This document shows, piece by piece, positions 26,438 to 34,408 of a stretch of DNA of 57,339 nt. The position numbers and the translations under genes are program-made. The stretch covers positions 1 through 57,339 of the forward strand of contig JANQRB010000091.1 in assembly GCA_028284775.1 (NCBI GenBank), in the 5' to 3' direction. The stretch comes from Candidatus Kapaibacterium sp. (GTDB lineage Bacteria; Bacteroidota; Ignavibacteria; Kapaibacteriales; UBA7675). The notes beneath the pieces are model-generated. The model saw only the letters and a program-made list of their open reading frames with translations. It did no database searches and was not told where the DNA came from. Each line of letters begins with the position of its first letter. Within the stretch, counting starts at the first letter, position 1.

Positions 26438-27202
26438 TCAGAGTTGGCGGAAATTTAAACCTTTGTTCAACAAATAGCGCTTGGCCTTTTTGCTGCTGTG
26501 TTCGGTATAATGAAAAATATTGGCTGCGGCGACAGCGTCGGCGCCGGCTTCGGTAATGCCCTGAGCAAGATGTTCCCAGCGAAGGACGCCGCCCATCGCA
26601 ATCAGGGGAATATTTACCGCTTCACTCACGCTACGCAGCAGATCCAGATGGTAGCCGCGCCGTTTCCCGTCGTGCGGGATTGAATTCAGCAGGATTTCGC
26701 CTGCCCCGCGCTCCTCGGCCTGACGCGCCCAATCGACTACTTTCGTTCCGGTAGGGCGGCGTCCGCGGTCCACGACCACCACCTCGCCGCCGTCGTCGGA
26801 TGTCTGCGCATCGATTGAAACCACTATACATTGATTGCCGAATTGCCGGGCCAGTTCGCTTATTAGTTCCGGGCGGTCGAATGCAGCCGTGTTAAGAACC
26901 ACCTTGTCGGCGCCCCTGGCCAGTAGCTGCCGGGCGTCGTCAACGCTGCGTATCCAGCCGCCCGCCGTCAGCGGCACGAAACAGGAGCGCGAGATGCGTT
27001 GCACCGTGGCGGGCAGCTCTTTGGCATCCTTGTCGTTGCGCGCGACATTAAGGACCACGATTTCATCGATCGCCCAGCGGTTAAAACTCTCAAGCGCATG
27101 AACGGGATCGTAGTGGATGGCATTCGTATGCTTAAACTGCACCGATTGCACTACTTTGCCTTCTCGCAACAGGATAAGCGCTATGAGCCGATGTTTAAGC
27201 AT
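26438..27202 (-). CDS. HisF-like partner of the sugar amidotransferase
   Basis: The 254-residue TIM barrel resembles HisF, the cyclase half of imidazole-glycerol-phosphate synthase. Where true HisF has the catalytic Asp in CLDVKDG near residue 11, this protein reads LILLREG, so that Asp is replaced by Leu; the second catalytic Asp (SIDAQ) remains. The same change is known to me in HisF2-type proteins of O-antigen loci, which carry ammonia to WbpG/PseA-type enzymes rather than make histidine. Phosphate-binding segments (GGWIRSVDDA, AMGGVLRWEHL) are kept. It starts 3 nt after the hisH-like stop, and no other his genes are present. Confidence 0.88.
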   Translation of the reverse strand: MLKHRLIALILLREGKVVQSVQFKHTNAIHYDPVHALESFNRWAIDEIVVLNVARNDKDAKELPATVQRISRSCFVPLTAGGWIRSVDDARQLLARGADKVVLNTAAFDRPELISELARQFGNQCIVVSIDAQTSDDGGEVVVVDRGRRPTGTKVVDWARQAEERGAGEILLNSIPHDGKRRGYHLDLLRSVSEAVNIPLIAMGGVLRWEHLAQGITEAGADAVAAANIFHYTEHSSKKAKRYLLNKGLNFRQL

Positions 27203-27205
27203 TGC

Positions 27206-27826
27206 TCAGGCTTCCAGTCGGGAAAAATTGTTAAGAAGCGCCAGGCCCTGCGCCTGACTTTTTTCCGGATGAAACTGCAGGCCCCAGATATTGTCTCGCC
27301 GCAGCATCGAAACAAAAGAAGCGCCGTAGCAGGTCTCGCCGAGGATGTGGTCCGGGTTGTCGGGCTCGAAATGAAAGCTGTGGACGAAGTAGAAATCCAT
27401 TTCCTTGTCGATGGTCTCTAGCAGCGGATCCTTGTGCGTACTGCGCACTTCATTCCAGCCAATGTGGGGAATGCGCAGAGTCGGCGCAATCTCGCTCAGG
27501 CTGCGGACGCTGCCGGGAATGAGGTCGAGTGCGGGGTGTTCGCCGTACTCGAAGCTGCGGGTTGCGAGTAATTGCATTCCGAGGCAAATGCCCAGGATCT
27601 GGCTGCCGTCGTCAGCGGCTTTTTGCAGTGCGCGATCAAAACCCAGGGTGCGGATTTTTGCAATGGCCGGCCCGATGGCGCCGACGCCCGGCAGAATTAT
27701 TTTGCGATAGGCTTGCAGCTCATCCGCCCGCCCGATAATATCAACGCGCAGGTCAGGTCTGCTGAAAAGCAAAGCATTGCGAACGGATTGCAGGTTGCCC
27801 GTTCCGTAGTCGACAATGGCGATCAT
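27206..27826 (-). CDS. HisH-like glutamine amidotransferase subunit
   Basis: This 206-residue class I glutaminase has the catalytic triad: Cys81 in GICLGMQLLA and the His-Glu pair in LQFHPEKS. The N-terminus IAIVDYGTGNLQSV and the oxyanion strand ILPGVGAIG are typical of HisH. It would release ammonia from glutamine and pass it through the HisF-like barrel to the PseA-like enzyme. ATG 27826 overlaps the pseF stop by 4 nt (ATGA); the in-frame extension upstream is Gly- and Arg-rich read-through. Absence of the other histidine genes supports a role in sugar amidination. Confidence 0.92.
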   Translation of the reverse strand: MIAIVDYGTGNLQSVRNALLFSRPDLRVDIIGRADELQAYRKIILPGVGAIGPAIAKIRTLGFDRALQKAADDGSQILGICLGMQLLATRSFEYGEHPALDLIPGSVRSLSEIAPTLRIPHIGWNEVRSTHKDPLLETIDKEMDFYFVHSFHFEPDNPDHILGETCYGASFVSMLRRDNIWGLQFHPEKSQAQGLALLNNFSRLEA

Positions 27827-28530
27827 GGCTCCTGATCCTCCGTACGGTCCGCCATCAGAAATTGCGCCAGGCGATAATCCCAGGCCGTATCGATATCCAC
27901 CGAACGCTCGGGCGGCATGCAATACGCTCCCAATGGGTAGTTGAAGTAACTACCGGTTTGCAAAAAATCCTGAATGTCGACAATGACGATGGCGCCGTTA
28001 ACACGATACGTCGCTTCCAGCTCCTGTGATTTTTTCAGCATGGCATCCTTCATCAGAGGCTGCACTTCACTCTCGCGGACGAAGACGGCGCGCTGCGCAT
28101 TATGTTCGGTCTCACAGACCGACATAAGATACTTCAGGTCGCTGTCGTTGAATACTTCATGCGCCGCGCGAATATCGTCGGCGCTCGTCAGGGGTGCGGT
28201 CGGCAGCAGGATTGTCATACTCGTGAAGCGCTGCAGCTCGGGCGCCTGCTGCAGAAAGTTAAGCGCCACGTCGGCTACCCCGTAAGGATCATGAGCCAGA
28301 TGTTCGGGGCGGAGAAAGGGGACGCGCGCACCGAATGCCAGCGCCACCGCTTCGATTTCAGGTGATTCGGTGGAAACGAAAATATTGTTGCCAAACAACT
28401 CGGCTTCGCGCGCCGCAAGAATCGGGTAGGCCAACAGCTCCCGTCCCTGCAGCGGTAACAGGTTCTTGCCCGGCAGACGTGTTGATTGCGCCTTGGCGGG
28501 TATTAAACACATGTGCTCAGACATGCTCAT
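27823..28530 (-). CDS. pseF: CMP-pseudaminic acid synthetase PseF
   Basis: The 235-residue cytidylyltransferase activates a nonulosonic acid with CTP to give the CMP-sugar used by transferases, the last soluble step. The CTP-binding opening reads CLIPAKAQSTRLPGKNLL, followed by VSTESPEIE and LLPTAPLTSADDIRAA as in NeuA/PseF enzymes, with IDTAWDYRLAQFL near the end. It overlaps the second synthase gene upstream by 14 nt and hisH downstream by 4 nt. Whether it acts on pseudaminic acid, its amidinated form or the product of the second synthase cannot be told from sequence. Confidence 0.88.
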   Translation of the reverse strand: MSMSEHMCLIPAKAQSTRLPGKNLLPLQGRELLAYPILAAREAELFGNNIFVSTESPEIEAVALAFGARVPFLRPEHLAHDPYGVADVALNFLQQAPELQRFTSMTILLPTAPLTSADDIRAAHEVFNDSDLKYLMSVCETEHNAQRAVFVRESEVQPLMKDAMLKKSQELEATYRVNGAIVIVDIQDFLQTGSYFNYPLGAYCMPPERSVDIDTAWDYRLAQFLMADRTEDQEP

Positions 28531-29605
28531 GGCTCAGCACCTCGCCGGTTTCAATTGTCTTTTGCAATTCGCGTCCCAGCAGCGCTTCGAAGTCCAGCGC
28601 GCTCAGACCGTCTTCCGGCCGGCGAAAGTCGAAGTCCTCCTCCCGGATCGGCATTCCGGCCGCCAGCGGACGCAGCGCATAGGGCGAACGCCGGATCCGC
28701 TTGCGTTTGTTTTTCTCGGCGGCGGGAATAATGCGGCGCGATGAACCAAGCGCCGTTTCAACGCTGCGGATCGATTGCACGAAGCGTTCGGCATCCTGCC
28801 GCTCAAGCGAGAAGGAATGTTCGCAACTGCGGGTGCAGCGGTCGAGGGTAATCGTTTTTTCAATCAGATCGGCGCCGAGAGCCACGGCGGCAATGTCCAT
28901 ATCCCAGCCGGGCGAATGATCCGAGAAGGCGACGGCATAGTCCGGGAAAAGCTTCTTCAGGGTCGGAAGCATCCGCAGGTTAATACTTTCGGTATGTGCC
29001 GGGTAGCCGGTCGGGCAGAGGTGGATGACTATATTGCGGCAGCCTTCTTCTTCGGCGGCAATGACGGCGCGTTCGATTTCCCAGATGTCGGCATTGCCCG
29101 TATCCATCTGCAGGTTAACATCCCGCTCGGCGCAGCGGCGGGCGCAATAGCGAATAAATGGCAGATGGTTAATGTCCGCCGAGGCCAGCTTCAGCGCCGC
29201 CACCGACAATCCGTCCACCAGGAAGTCGACCTCGTCATTGAAACAAACGGTGGAGATCATGGGCAGGCCGAGGCGGTCGCAGTGTTCTTTAAGTTCGCGC
29301 CATTCACCTTCCTGCAGCTCGCGCCGCCGTAGAATGTCATAGAGGCTCTCGCTGCATTCCACAAAACGCTCCGCGCCGTCGGCATCGCGTTCCAGGTACT
29401 TATAGCTCATCGAAACGCTTTTGTCGGCCAGCAGTCGGTCGGCATAGAGGTACTGATACTTGACCGCGTCGGCGCCCGCCTCTTGTGCCATCCGCGCCAG
29501 TTCTTTCGCCGAGTCCAGGCCCGTATGCGTCGGTCCGGCTTCCAGGACAATGTACGCGCCCTCTGCTGCACCGTTGATTCTTCGCTTGTTAATATGTGTG
29601 TTCAT
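28517..29605 (-). CDS. Second NeuB-family nonulosonate synthase
   Basis: The 362-residue protein is a NeuB-type PEP condensing enzyme: barrel motifs VLEAGPTHTG, GADAVKYQYLY, LKLASADINHLP, AFSDHSPGWD and EKTITLDR, then a C-terminal SAF domain (SPYALRPLAAGMPIREEDF). It differs clearly from PseI in the same locus: the opening is EAGPTHTG instead of AELSANHN and an insertion occurs near residue 65-95. The pathway needs only one synthase, so this one may make a second nonulosonic acid or use a modified hexose. Legionaminic or sialic acid precursor genes are not nearby. Its start is just downstream, in transcription order, of the DUF559/repeat insertion. Confidence 0.85.
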   Translation of the reverse strand: MNTHINKRRINGAAEGAYIVLEAGPTHTGLDSAKELARMAQEAGADAVKYQYLYADRLLADKSVSMSYKYLERDADGAERFVECSESLYDILRRRELQEGEWRELKEHCDRLGLPMISTVCFNDEVDFLVDGLSVAALKLASADINHLPFIRYCARRCAERDVNLQMDTGNADIWEIERAVIAAEEEGCRNIVIHLCPTGYPAHTESINLRMLPTLKKLFPDYAVAFSDHSPGWDMDIAAVALGADLIEKTITLDRCTRSCEHSFSLERQDAERFVQSIRSVETALGSSRRIIPAAEKNKRKRIRRSPYALRPLAAGMPIREEDFDFRRPEDGLSALDFEALLGRELQKTIETGEVLSHEHV

Positions 29606-29652
29606 AGTGTAACGGACCTATGCGATAATGTCGTTCGAACATCCTTAGAGTC

Positions 29653-29869
29653 TTGAAGGCCGAACTCCCCCTAACCCCCTCTTTCGCAGAGCGGGGGCTT
29701 TTGGACAGCGGCGAAGTTAAAACGAATATGAGATTCCGCAACGTGTTTAATGTTCATTTGATTTCGCGACAACCCACGAATCCTCAAAGAGCAAAATTGA
29801 TGTTTCCCTATAACTGGGATTTCAAAAACGCGCACCTCCCCTTTGCGAAAGGGGAGGCCGGGAGGGGTT
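29653..29869. repeat. Direct repeat copy A (about 217 bp)
   Basis: This segment matches copy B at 30295-30512 over its whole length at an estimated 80-85% identity by eye, in the same orientation. Both begin GGCCGAACTCCCCCTAACCC and end near a short inverted repeat (CCCCTTTGCGAAAGGGG). C- and G-rich ends with TTTCGCA-type hairpins are typical of dispersed intergenic repeats found beside DUF559 genes. Confidence 0.85.
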
Positions 29870-29888
29870 CGATCAATTTTACAACTCA

Positions 29889-30257
29889 TCACTGCTTCTG
29901 TCTTGCCTCTAGTGTTCGATAAATCTCCGCCACCACAGCATCTGTTTGAGTCAAGACATCGTGATTCCAGAAACGAAGTACGCAGACGCGGTGCTGTTGT
30001 AGAAATTCGTTTCGCTTTTCATCCTTCAACACTTGATTCTCCTGATTGTGCTGCCTGCCATCGAGTTCAATCGCAAGCATCTTCTTCGGACAATAATAAT
30101 CAAGAATGTAGGGACCCAAACTGTATTGTCTGAAAAATTTCTCATTGTTAAGCCTGCGATTCCGCAATAAAGACCATAGCTTTTTTTCTGCATCTGTTTG
30201 CCTGCGTCGCAGTTCTCTGCGCTTTTGTTTCAGCCGTTTGTCGTTTTTGATTGCCAT
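29889..30257 (-). CDS. DUF559 endonuclease-like protein (Vsr fold)
   Basis: The 122-residue protein belongs to DUF559, a PD-(D/E)XK nuclease-like family related to very short patch repair endonuclease. The core is visible: RRRQTDAEKKLWSLLRNRR, the first acidic residue in YILDYYCP and the second in AIELDGRQH, ending VLRFWNHDVL. ATG 30257 is the start; AAAGAG lies about 9 nt upstream and a GTG three codons earlier is less likely. It sits between two copies of a repeat and interrupts the compact pse operon. DUF559 genes often travel with repeats of this kind, but a mobilising function is not shown. Confidence 0.85.
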   Translation of the reverse strand: MAIKNDKRLKQKRRELRRRQTDAEKKLWSLLRNRRLNNEKFFRQYSLGPYILDYYCPKKMLAIELDGRQHNQENQVLKDEKRNEFLQQHRVCVLRFWNHDVLTQTDAVVAEIYRTLEARQKQ

Positions 30258-30294
30258 GTTGTACACTCTTTCTAAAGCGATACGCAGAAGAGTT

Positions 30295-30512
30295 TTGAGG
30301 GCCGAACTCCCCCTAACCCCCTCTTTCGCAAAGCGGGGGATTTTTTGATAGCTGCGAAGCTATCACGAGAATGAGATTCAGCAACGTGTTTAATGTTCAA
30401 TTGATTTCGCGACAACCCACGAATCCTCAAAGAGCAAAGCTGATGTTCCATGACTACTGGAAACTCAATAACGCGCACCTCCCCTTTGCGAAAGGAGAGG
30501 CCGTGAGGGGTT
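30295..30512. repeat. Direct repeat copy B (about 218 bp)
   Basis: Second copy of the repeat at 29653-29869, same orientation, ending in CCCCTTTGCGAAAGGAGAGG. It follows the DUF559 leader of one unit and is preceded by the stub of a second DUF559 copy, so the whole reads as two tandem units. Confidence 0.85.
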
Positions 30513-30700
30513 GGGAGCTTCCCAAAAATCGATCGAATGTGCCGTTGACTTTTAAGGCCGCTGCATTTACCGTGCCGGGGTATCAGAGGGCCTCGGAACC
30601 CCCGGTGCCATTGTCTTAGTTCCATATCGTATTTGATCGCCATATTGTACACTCCTTTATGGATACGACGCGAAGAAGAGGCTTGAAGGCCGAACACCCA
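30513..30700 (-). pseudogene. Deleted DUF559 copy: leader and start-codon stub
   Basis: On the minus strand this stretch repeats the leader of the intact DUF559 gene (GGAGTGTACAATATGGCGATCAA against GAGTGTACAACATGGCAATCAA) and its first residues MAIK-D. The rest of the DUF559 frame is missing; unrelated sequence follows, then repeat copy B. It is best read as a tandem unit whose gene body was lost. Confidence 0.6.
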
Positions 30701-32047
30701 TCAAGTCTTTCCTTCGCCCCTCGGGAGCGTGTTAAACTCTACTAATTCCTTCTCCCGGAAGCGATTGATGTACGTGTAGACTTCATCGTAGGGTAAATCC
30801 TGCCTGATCGCAATATCCAGAATGCTCATGTCGCCTTCCAGATAGCGGAAGAGCTGCGTCATGAGTTTAAACCATTTGCGCTGCTGGGCCGGCAAATCCA
30901 GGCTGAAGGCCGGATCCATTGAGTTGATGTACAGGTCGTACCTGGGATTGCTTAAACAAATTATGCCTTCGAAGCGCCGCCGAACGCGGCAATCGCTTTC
31001 CAGAATATTTAGGATGCCCAGGACGGCGTCAACGCTTTCTTCGAGCTTCTCTTCCACAATGATGTCCTCGTTGTCCATCGAGGAATGATATTGGGGATAG
31101 TGGAGCAGCGGGCCGCCGATCGGCTCGGCGCGCGACAGCAGCACGGTCGGAATCTCGTAGCCGGGCGCCTCCCATACCGGCTCGTCGTTGCCGATAACTT
31201 CACGGAATTCATTGCTGTAATGATCCGGATGTTTATGATGCAGATAGTGCAGTGCGGCCCGATCTATACCACTGCGGCCGGTAAAGGACTTCTGAAGGGC
31301 GAGGCGATTGTCGTGACCGAGGCATTCCAGGTACATACAATAGCGAATCTTGCGCCGCTCGTCGGGACTGAGCTGCGCCAGATAAAAGACCGCACAGAAC
31401 TGCTCGGGCCCTAACAGCAGACGATATGTATATTTATTGTTGCGCTGGGCCAGTCGTTTCATTAACTCCACGCCGACGACGCAGCCCGAAATGTCGTCGT
31501 TGGCCTGGGCGGCATGGCAGGTGTGCGCAGTGAAGACGATACTCTCCTCGCTCGCGCCGGGCAGAACATATTCCAGCACTTTCATGCTGCCGGCCTCGTG
31601 AACAGTCTGCAGATCGACGTCATAGCTGCCCGGCTCGAGTTGCTTCAGCAGGCGGTGGGGCATTGACATCCCCCAATCTTTTTCCCAGTTGCGGTAAAAC
31701 ATGCGGTAGTGATAGACCAGGGCATTGGGCCATTTTTCGTGATAATAAAGATGGCGACGCAGTTCATCGAGATCAACACTTCCCTGAAAAGATTGGGAGT
31801 AGCCAATCACGCCGAGCGGATGCAGCATGCCGTCGTAAATCAAACGACCATCCCGGCGTATCTCGGCCTTGCGGGCATGCCATCGTTGGGGCACGATCCA
31901 GCCGTTGTGGTCGCTGCCGCTGGGGAACTCATGTACCCGGAACGGCAATTCTTCGCAAAAGTATTCAACTGCCCGGTCACCGTCGGGCGAGACGGGTGCC
32001 AGTCGCAGGGGATACACCTTTTTTAACAGATCGAGCATCGTCGCCAT
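30701..32047 (-). CDS. DUF4910/DUF2172 aminopeptidase-like protein
   Basis: The 448-residue protein matches the aminopeptidase-like DUF2172/DUF4910 family, which has an M28-type zinc-peptidase fold with an inserted domain and a C-terminal winged helix (DMSILDIAIRQDLPYDEVYTY). Putative metal residues are in HTCHAAQANDDISGC; LECLGHD, IGNDEPVWEAPGYEIPT and YHSSMDNED also fit. Such genes recur in glycan loci, but their substrate is not established. ATG 32047 is chosen for GGAGG 8 nt upstream; a 21-residue extension upstream is possible. It is 25 nt downstream of the sulfotransferase gene and just before the repeat insertion. Confidence 0.85.
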   Translation of the reverse strand: MATMLDLLKKVYPLRLAPVSPDGDRAVEYFCEELPFRVHEFPSGSDHNGWIVPQRWHARKAEIRRDGRLIYDGMLHPLGVIGYSQSFQGSVDLDELRRHLYYHEKWPNALVYHYRMFYRNWEKDWGMSMPHRLLKQLEPGSYDVDLQTVHEAGSMKVLEYVLPGASEESIVFTAHTCHAAQANDDISGCVVGVELMKRLAQRNNKYTYRLLLGPEQFCAVFYLAQLSPDERRKIRYCMYLECLGHDNRLALQKSFTGRSGIDRAALHYLHHKHPDHYSNEFREVIGNDEPVWEAPGYEIPTVLLSRAEPIGGPLLHYPQYHSSMDNEDIIVEEKLEESVDAVLGILNILESDCRVRRRFEGIICLSNPRYDLYINSMDPAFSLDLPAQQRKWFKLMTQLFRYLEGDMSILDIAIRQDLPYDEVYTYINRFREKELVEFNTLPRGEGKT

Positions 32048-32072
32048 TGTCGAATCCTCCGATAAAAGCTCT

Positions 32073-33269
32073 TCAGCTTCCGTCCCGTAGCGTGTTGCGA
32101 ATTTTGTCAAACATCGACTCGCTCAGACAGAGGCGCGTCTTCACTTCCCTGGGAAAGTCTTTCGTACTCATCAGTGCCTGAATACGAAAGAGTTCCAGCG
32201 CCATGGTCTTCATCCGTTCTTCTTCGTCGTTCATGGCGAAGGGAGCGATCCAGTCCGCCAGCTCTTTCTCGGCAATTTCCGGCGACTGGTAGACCAGGTC
32301 CAGCGGAATGTCCGGCGAGTCGACCTGGGCCGGCATATAGCCGAACAACTGCATCTCCGCGTAGCAAAGCCGCTCGATAAACGCGACATGCTCCGCCGCC
32401 AGGACATCCTTCCATTTTGTTAATGACTGCGTGTTAAAGCCCCGTTCGTCGGAAGAATATGAACTGTTCTGACGCCAGGGCTTGCCGGTGCCGTCTTTGT
32501 AGCTGGAGGGATCCAGAAGGGATTGCCTGAAGTCAAGCTCCAGGAAATCGCAGAGACGGCGAACTTCAGCCTCCGGCTGCGTGATCAGATCTTCATAACG
32601 CAGTACGTGGACGCGGCCTTCGAACGGCGCGTGATGGTGCAGCAAATCATAAGAGATTGTCGCGAGTTTACGCCATTGCCGCGCCAGAAAGAGCAGAGGA
32701 TACTTGACGTCTTTGACATTGCGCGAGGCCGTGACGGCGCGCGGGTCACGGACGATGTGAATCACTTTGGCCCTTGGGAAGGCATTCAGAACGTGACTGC
32801 TGTATTCGTTAATCCAGGTGCACTTAAAGCCGGAGACGCTTGTGTGTTCGTCGCCATAAGCCTTGTTAACGATGGTGAAGCCGGCAAGCAGCAATTCCTT
32901 ATAAGTTCTTTCGTCGAGTAGGTAAAGATATGGGAGGATGCCGGGCGAAAACTCGCGGGAGTAGTCGGCAATCTGACTGCGTAAGTCCGAGAGACTGGGT
33001 TTGCCGCTGTAGCCGAGTCCGAGGCTGCACCTGCCCTGCCAGCGAAAGGCATCGTTGCGTTCGGGATCGAAATAGTAATCGTGAAAGGGAGCATCGGGCT
33101 GACGCTTGTCGGGAGGCAGAATGAAGTTCTGGACGGCATTGCGAAAGGACTTAAACAGCGGCTGATAGGCATCCGCCGCAAAGGCAATCTGCGGATGGCT
33201 GCCCAGCAGACGCGCCAGCAGCGACGTGCCGGAGCGAAACATCCCGGTAGCGAGGAGGAGGGTCTCCAT
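32073..33269 (-). CDS. Sulfotransferase family protein
   Basis: The 398-residue enzyme is a PAPS-dependent sulfotransferase. The phosphosulfate-binding loop reads GMFRSGTSLLARLLGSH at residues 9-25, and the 3'-phosphate motif is VIHIVRDPRAVTASRN in mid-protein; RYEDL and the late KPWRQNSSY segment fit too. It would transfer sulfate to a sugar or other hydroxyl in the glycan. The ATG at 33269 overlaps the methyltransferase stop (TGATG). A C-terminal 100-residue helical tail is not typical of the minimal fold. The acceptor is unknown. Confidence 0.87.
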   Translation of the reverse strand: METLLLATGMFRSGTSLLARLLGSHPQIAFAADAYQPLFKSFRNAVQNFILPPDKRQPDAPFHDYYFDPERNDAFRWQGRCSLGLGYSGKPSLSDLRSQIADYSREFSPGILPYLYLLDERTYKELLLAGFTIVNKAYGDEHTSVSGFKCTWINEYSSHVLNAFPRAKVIHIVRDPRAVTASRNVKDVKYPLLFLARQWRKLATISYDLLHHHAPFEGRVHVLRYEDLITQPEAEVRRLCDFLELDFRQSLLDPSSYKDGTGKPWRQNSSYSSDERGFNTQSLTKWKDVLAAEHVAFIERLCYAEMQLFGYMPAQVDSPDIPLDLVYQSPEIAEKELADWIAPFAMNDEEERMKTMALELFRIQALMSTKDFPREVKTRLCLSESMFDKIRNTLRDGS

Positions 33270-34324
33270 CACCCGTCCTCCTTTTTGCGATACAGGACGT
33301 GGACATAGTCGCTCATCTGCATTTTGTCAATCGCCAGCTGCCAGTCGGCCAGGCCGTTCTGGAGCCTGGCGTAGGTGTCCGCCTCGGGTTGCAGGCGTTC
33401 CATACCCACCAGATGGTTGATCATATCGTAGCCGTCCATGCCCATGTACCAGTAGGCGATCGGCTCCAGGCCGAAAGCGCCGCCGATATATTCATAGGTT
33501 TGCCGGCTGAAAAAATTCGTTGAGCCGGGCGGACAGATAAAGCGATAGGGCCGCTCGGGGTAACGTAGTGCCAGGGCCATACTCAGGCATTCGTGCTGCG
33601 GACTGAGGGTAAAAAGCAGGCCGCCCGGCCGCAGCAGGCCCGAGGCCAGTTCCAGCTCTTCACGCAGCTTGTCGACGGCGTCGTAATATCCGATCGCCGA
33701 AACAACATCCCAGCGCTCCTCGAACTCGGCGCTGCCTACATAGTCCTGTATCGTCATCTGACGTATCGGCACGTCGAAGTGCTCGCGTCCAAAGGCAACG
33801 CAATCAGCCGAGATTTCCAGTCCCAGCGTTTGCCAGCCCATTTCCCCAACCACGGACAGCATATCACCCACGCCGCAGCCGAGGTCGAGCCAGCGTCCGG
33901 TCTCGCCCTGGTAATAAGCCAGCGCAAAGTCAACCTTCGGACGAGCGACATTGGACCGCCGGTAGCGATAAGCCTCCGCATCGGCATAGGTGCTGCCGGA
34001 GGTCGCGTTGAGCCAGAATTCGATCAGAACGTCCTGCGGCAGCCGGGTTTGCAGAAAAGTCAGATTACAAATGCCGCAGCGGGCGTAGTCGTAGCCGTGT
34101 ATCGTAGCAAAATGATCGATGCGCCTTGACACGCAGAGGGGACATTCTCGCCGGCGTTCGACCGCACGCGGCAGCCAGGTTTGCGCTTCACTGTGAATCG
34201 CCTGCAGCCGGCCCACGACGTCGCTTACGATCTTCGGCTTGAATTGCGAATAATCGATGGCTTTGCCGTAATGAATATCAGCCTGATCGCCTTCTCCGGC
34301 CTGTTGTTCAATAGAAACTATCAT
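33269..34324 (-). CDS. SAM-dependent methyltransferase with zinc-ribbon
   Basis: The 351-residue protein begins with a zinc-ribbon-like CPLC...CGIC pair at about 62-85, then a class I methyltransferase domain with motif I WLDLGCGVGDMLSVV, acidic LEIS and the post-I region VVSAIGYYDAVD. The two-part build resembles sugar C- or O-methyltransferases in glycan clusters. Substrate is not known. It is followed immediately by the sulfotransferase gene, with overlapping stop and start. Confidence 0.88.
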   Translation of the reverse strand: MIVSIEQQAGEGDQADIHYGKAIDYSQFKPKIVSDVVGRLQAIHSEAQTWLPRAVERRRECPLCVSRRIDHFATIHGYDYARCGICNLTFLQTRLPQDVLIEFWLNATSGSTYADAEAYRYRRSNVARPKVDFALAYYQGETGRWLDLGCGVGDMLSVVGEMGWQTLGLEISADCVAFGREHFDVPIRQMTIQDYVGSAEFEERWDVVSAIGYYDAVDKLREELELASGLLRPGGLLFTLSPQHECLSMALALRYPERPYRFICPPGSTNFFSRQTYEYIGGAFGLEPIAYWYMGMDGYDMINHLVGMERLQPEADTYARLQNGLADWQLAIDKMQMSDYVHVLYRKKEDG

Positions 34325-34408
34325 GCATCCCTGCCTGCTCGTTGGTCCGCATTGATTATCGGAAAAGATTGCCGTATCTGAAGCCGCTGGCCTGCGCGCT
34401 CCGCCGCC

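Noticed and set aside
26438..27826. Histidine biosynthesis operon
   Set aside because: Only HisH- and HisF-like genes are present, a catalytic Asp is lost, and all neighbours are sugar genes.
29653..30700. CRISPR array
   Set aside because: Only two long repeats of over 200 bp, no regular spacers and no cas genes; a tandem repeat-DUF559 unit fits instead.
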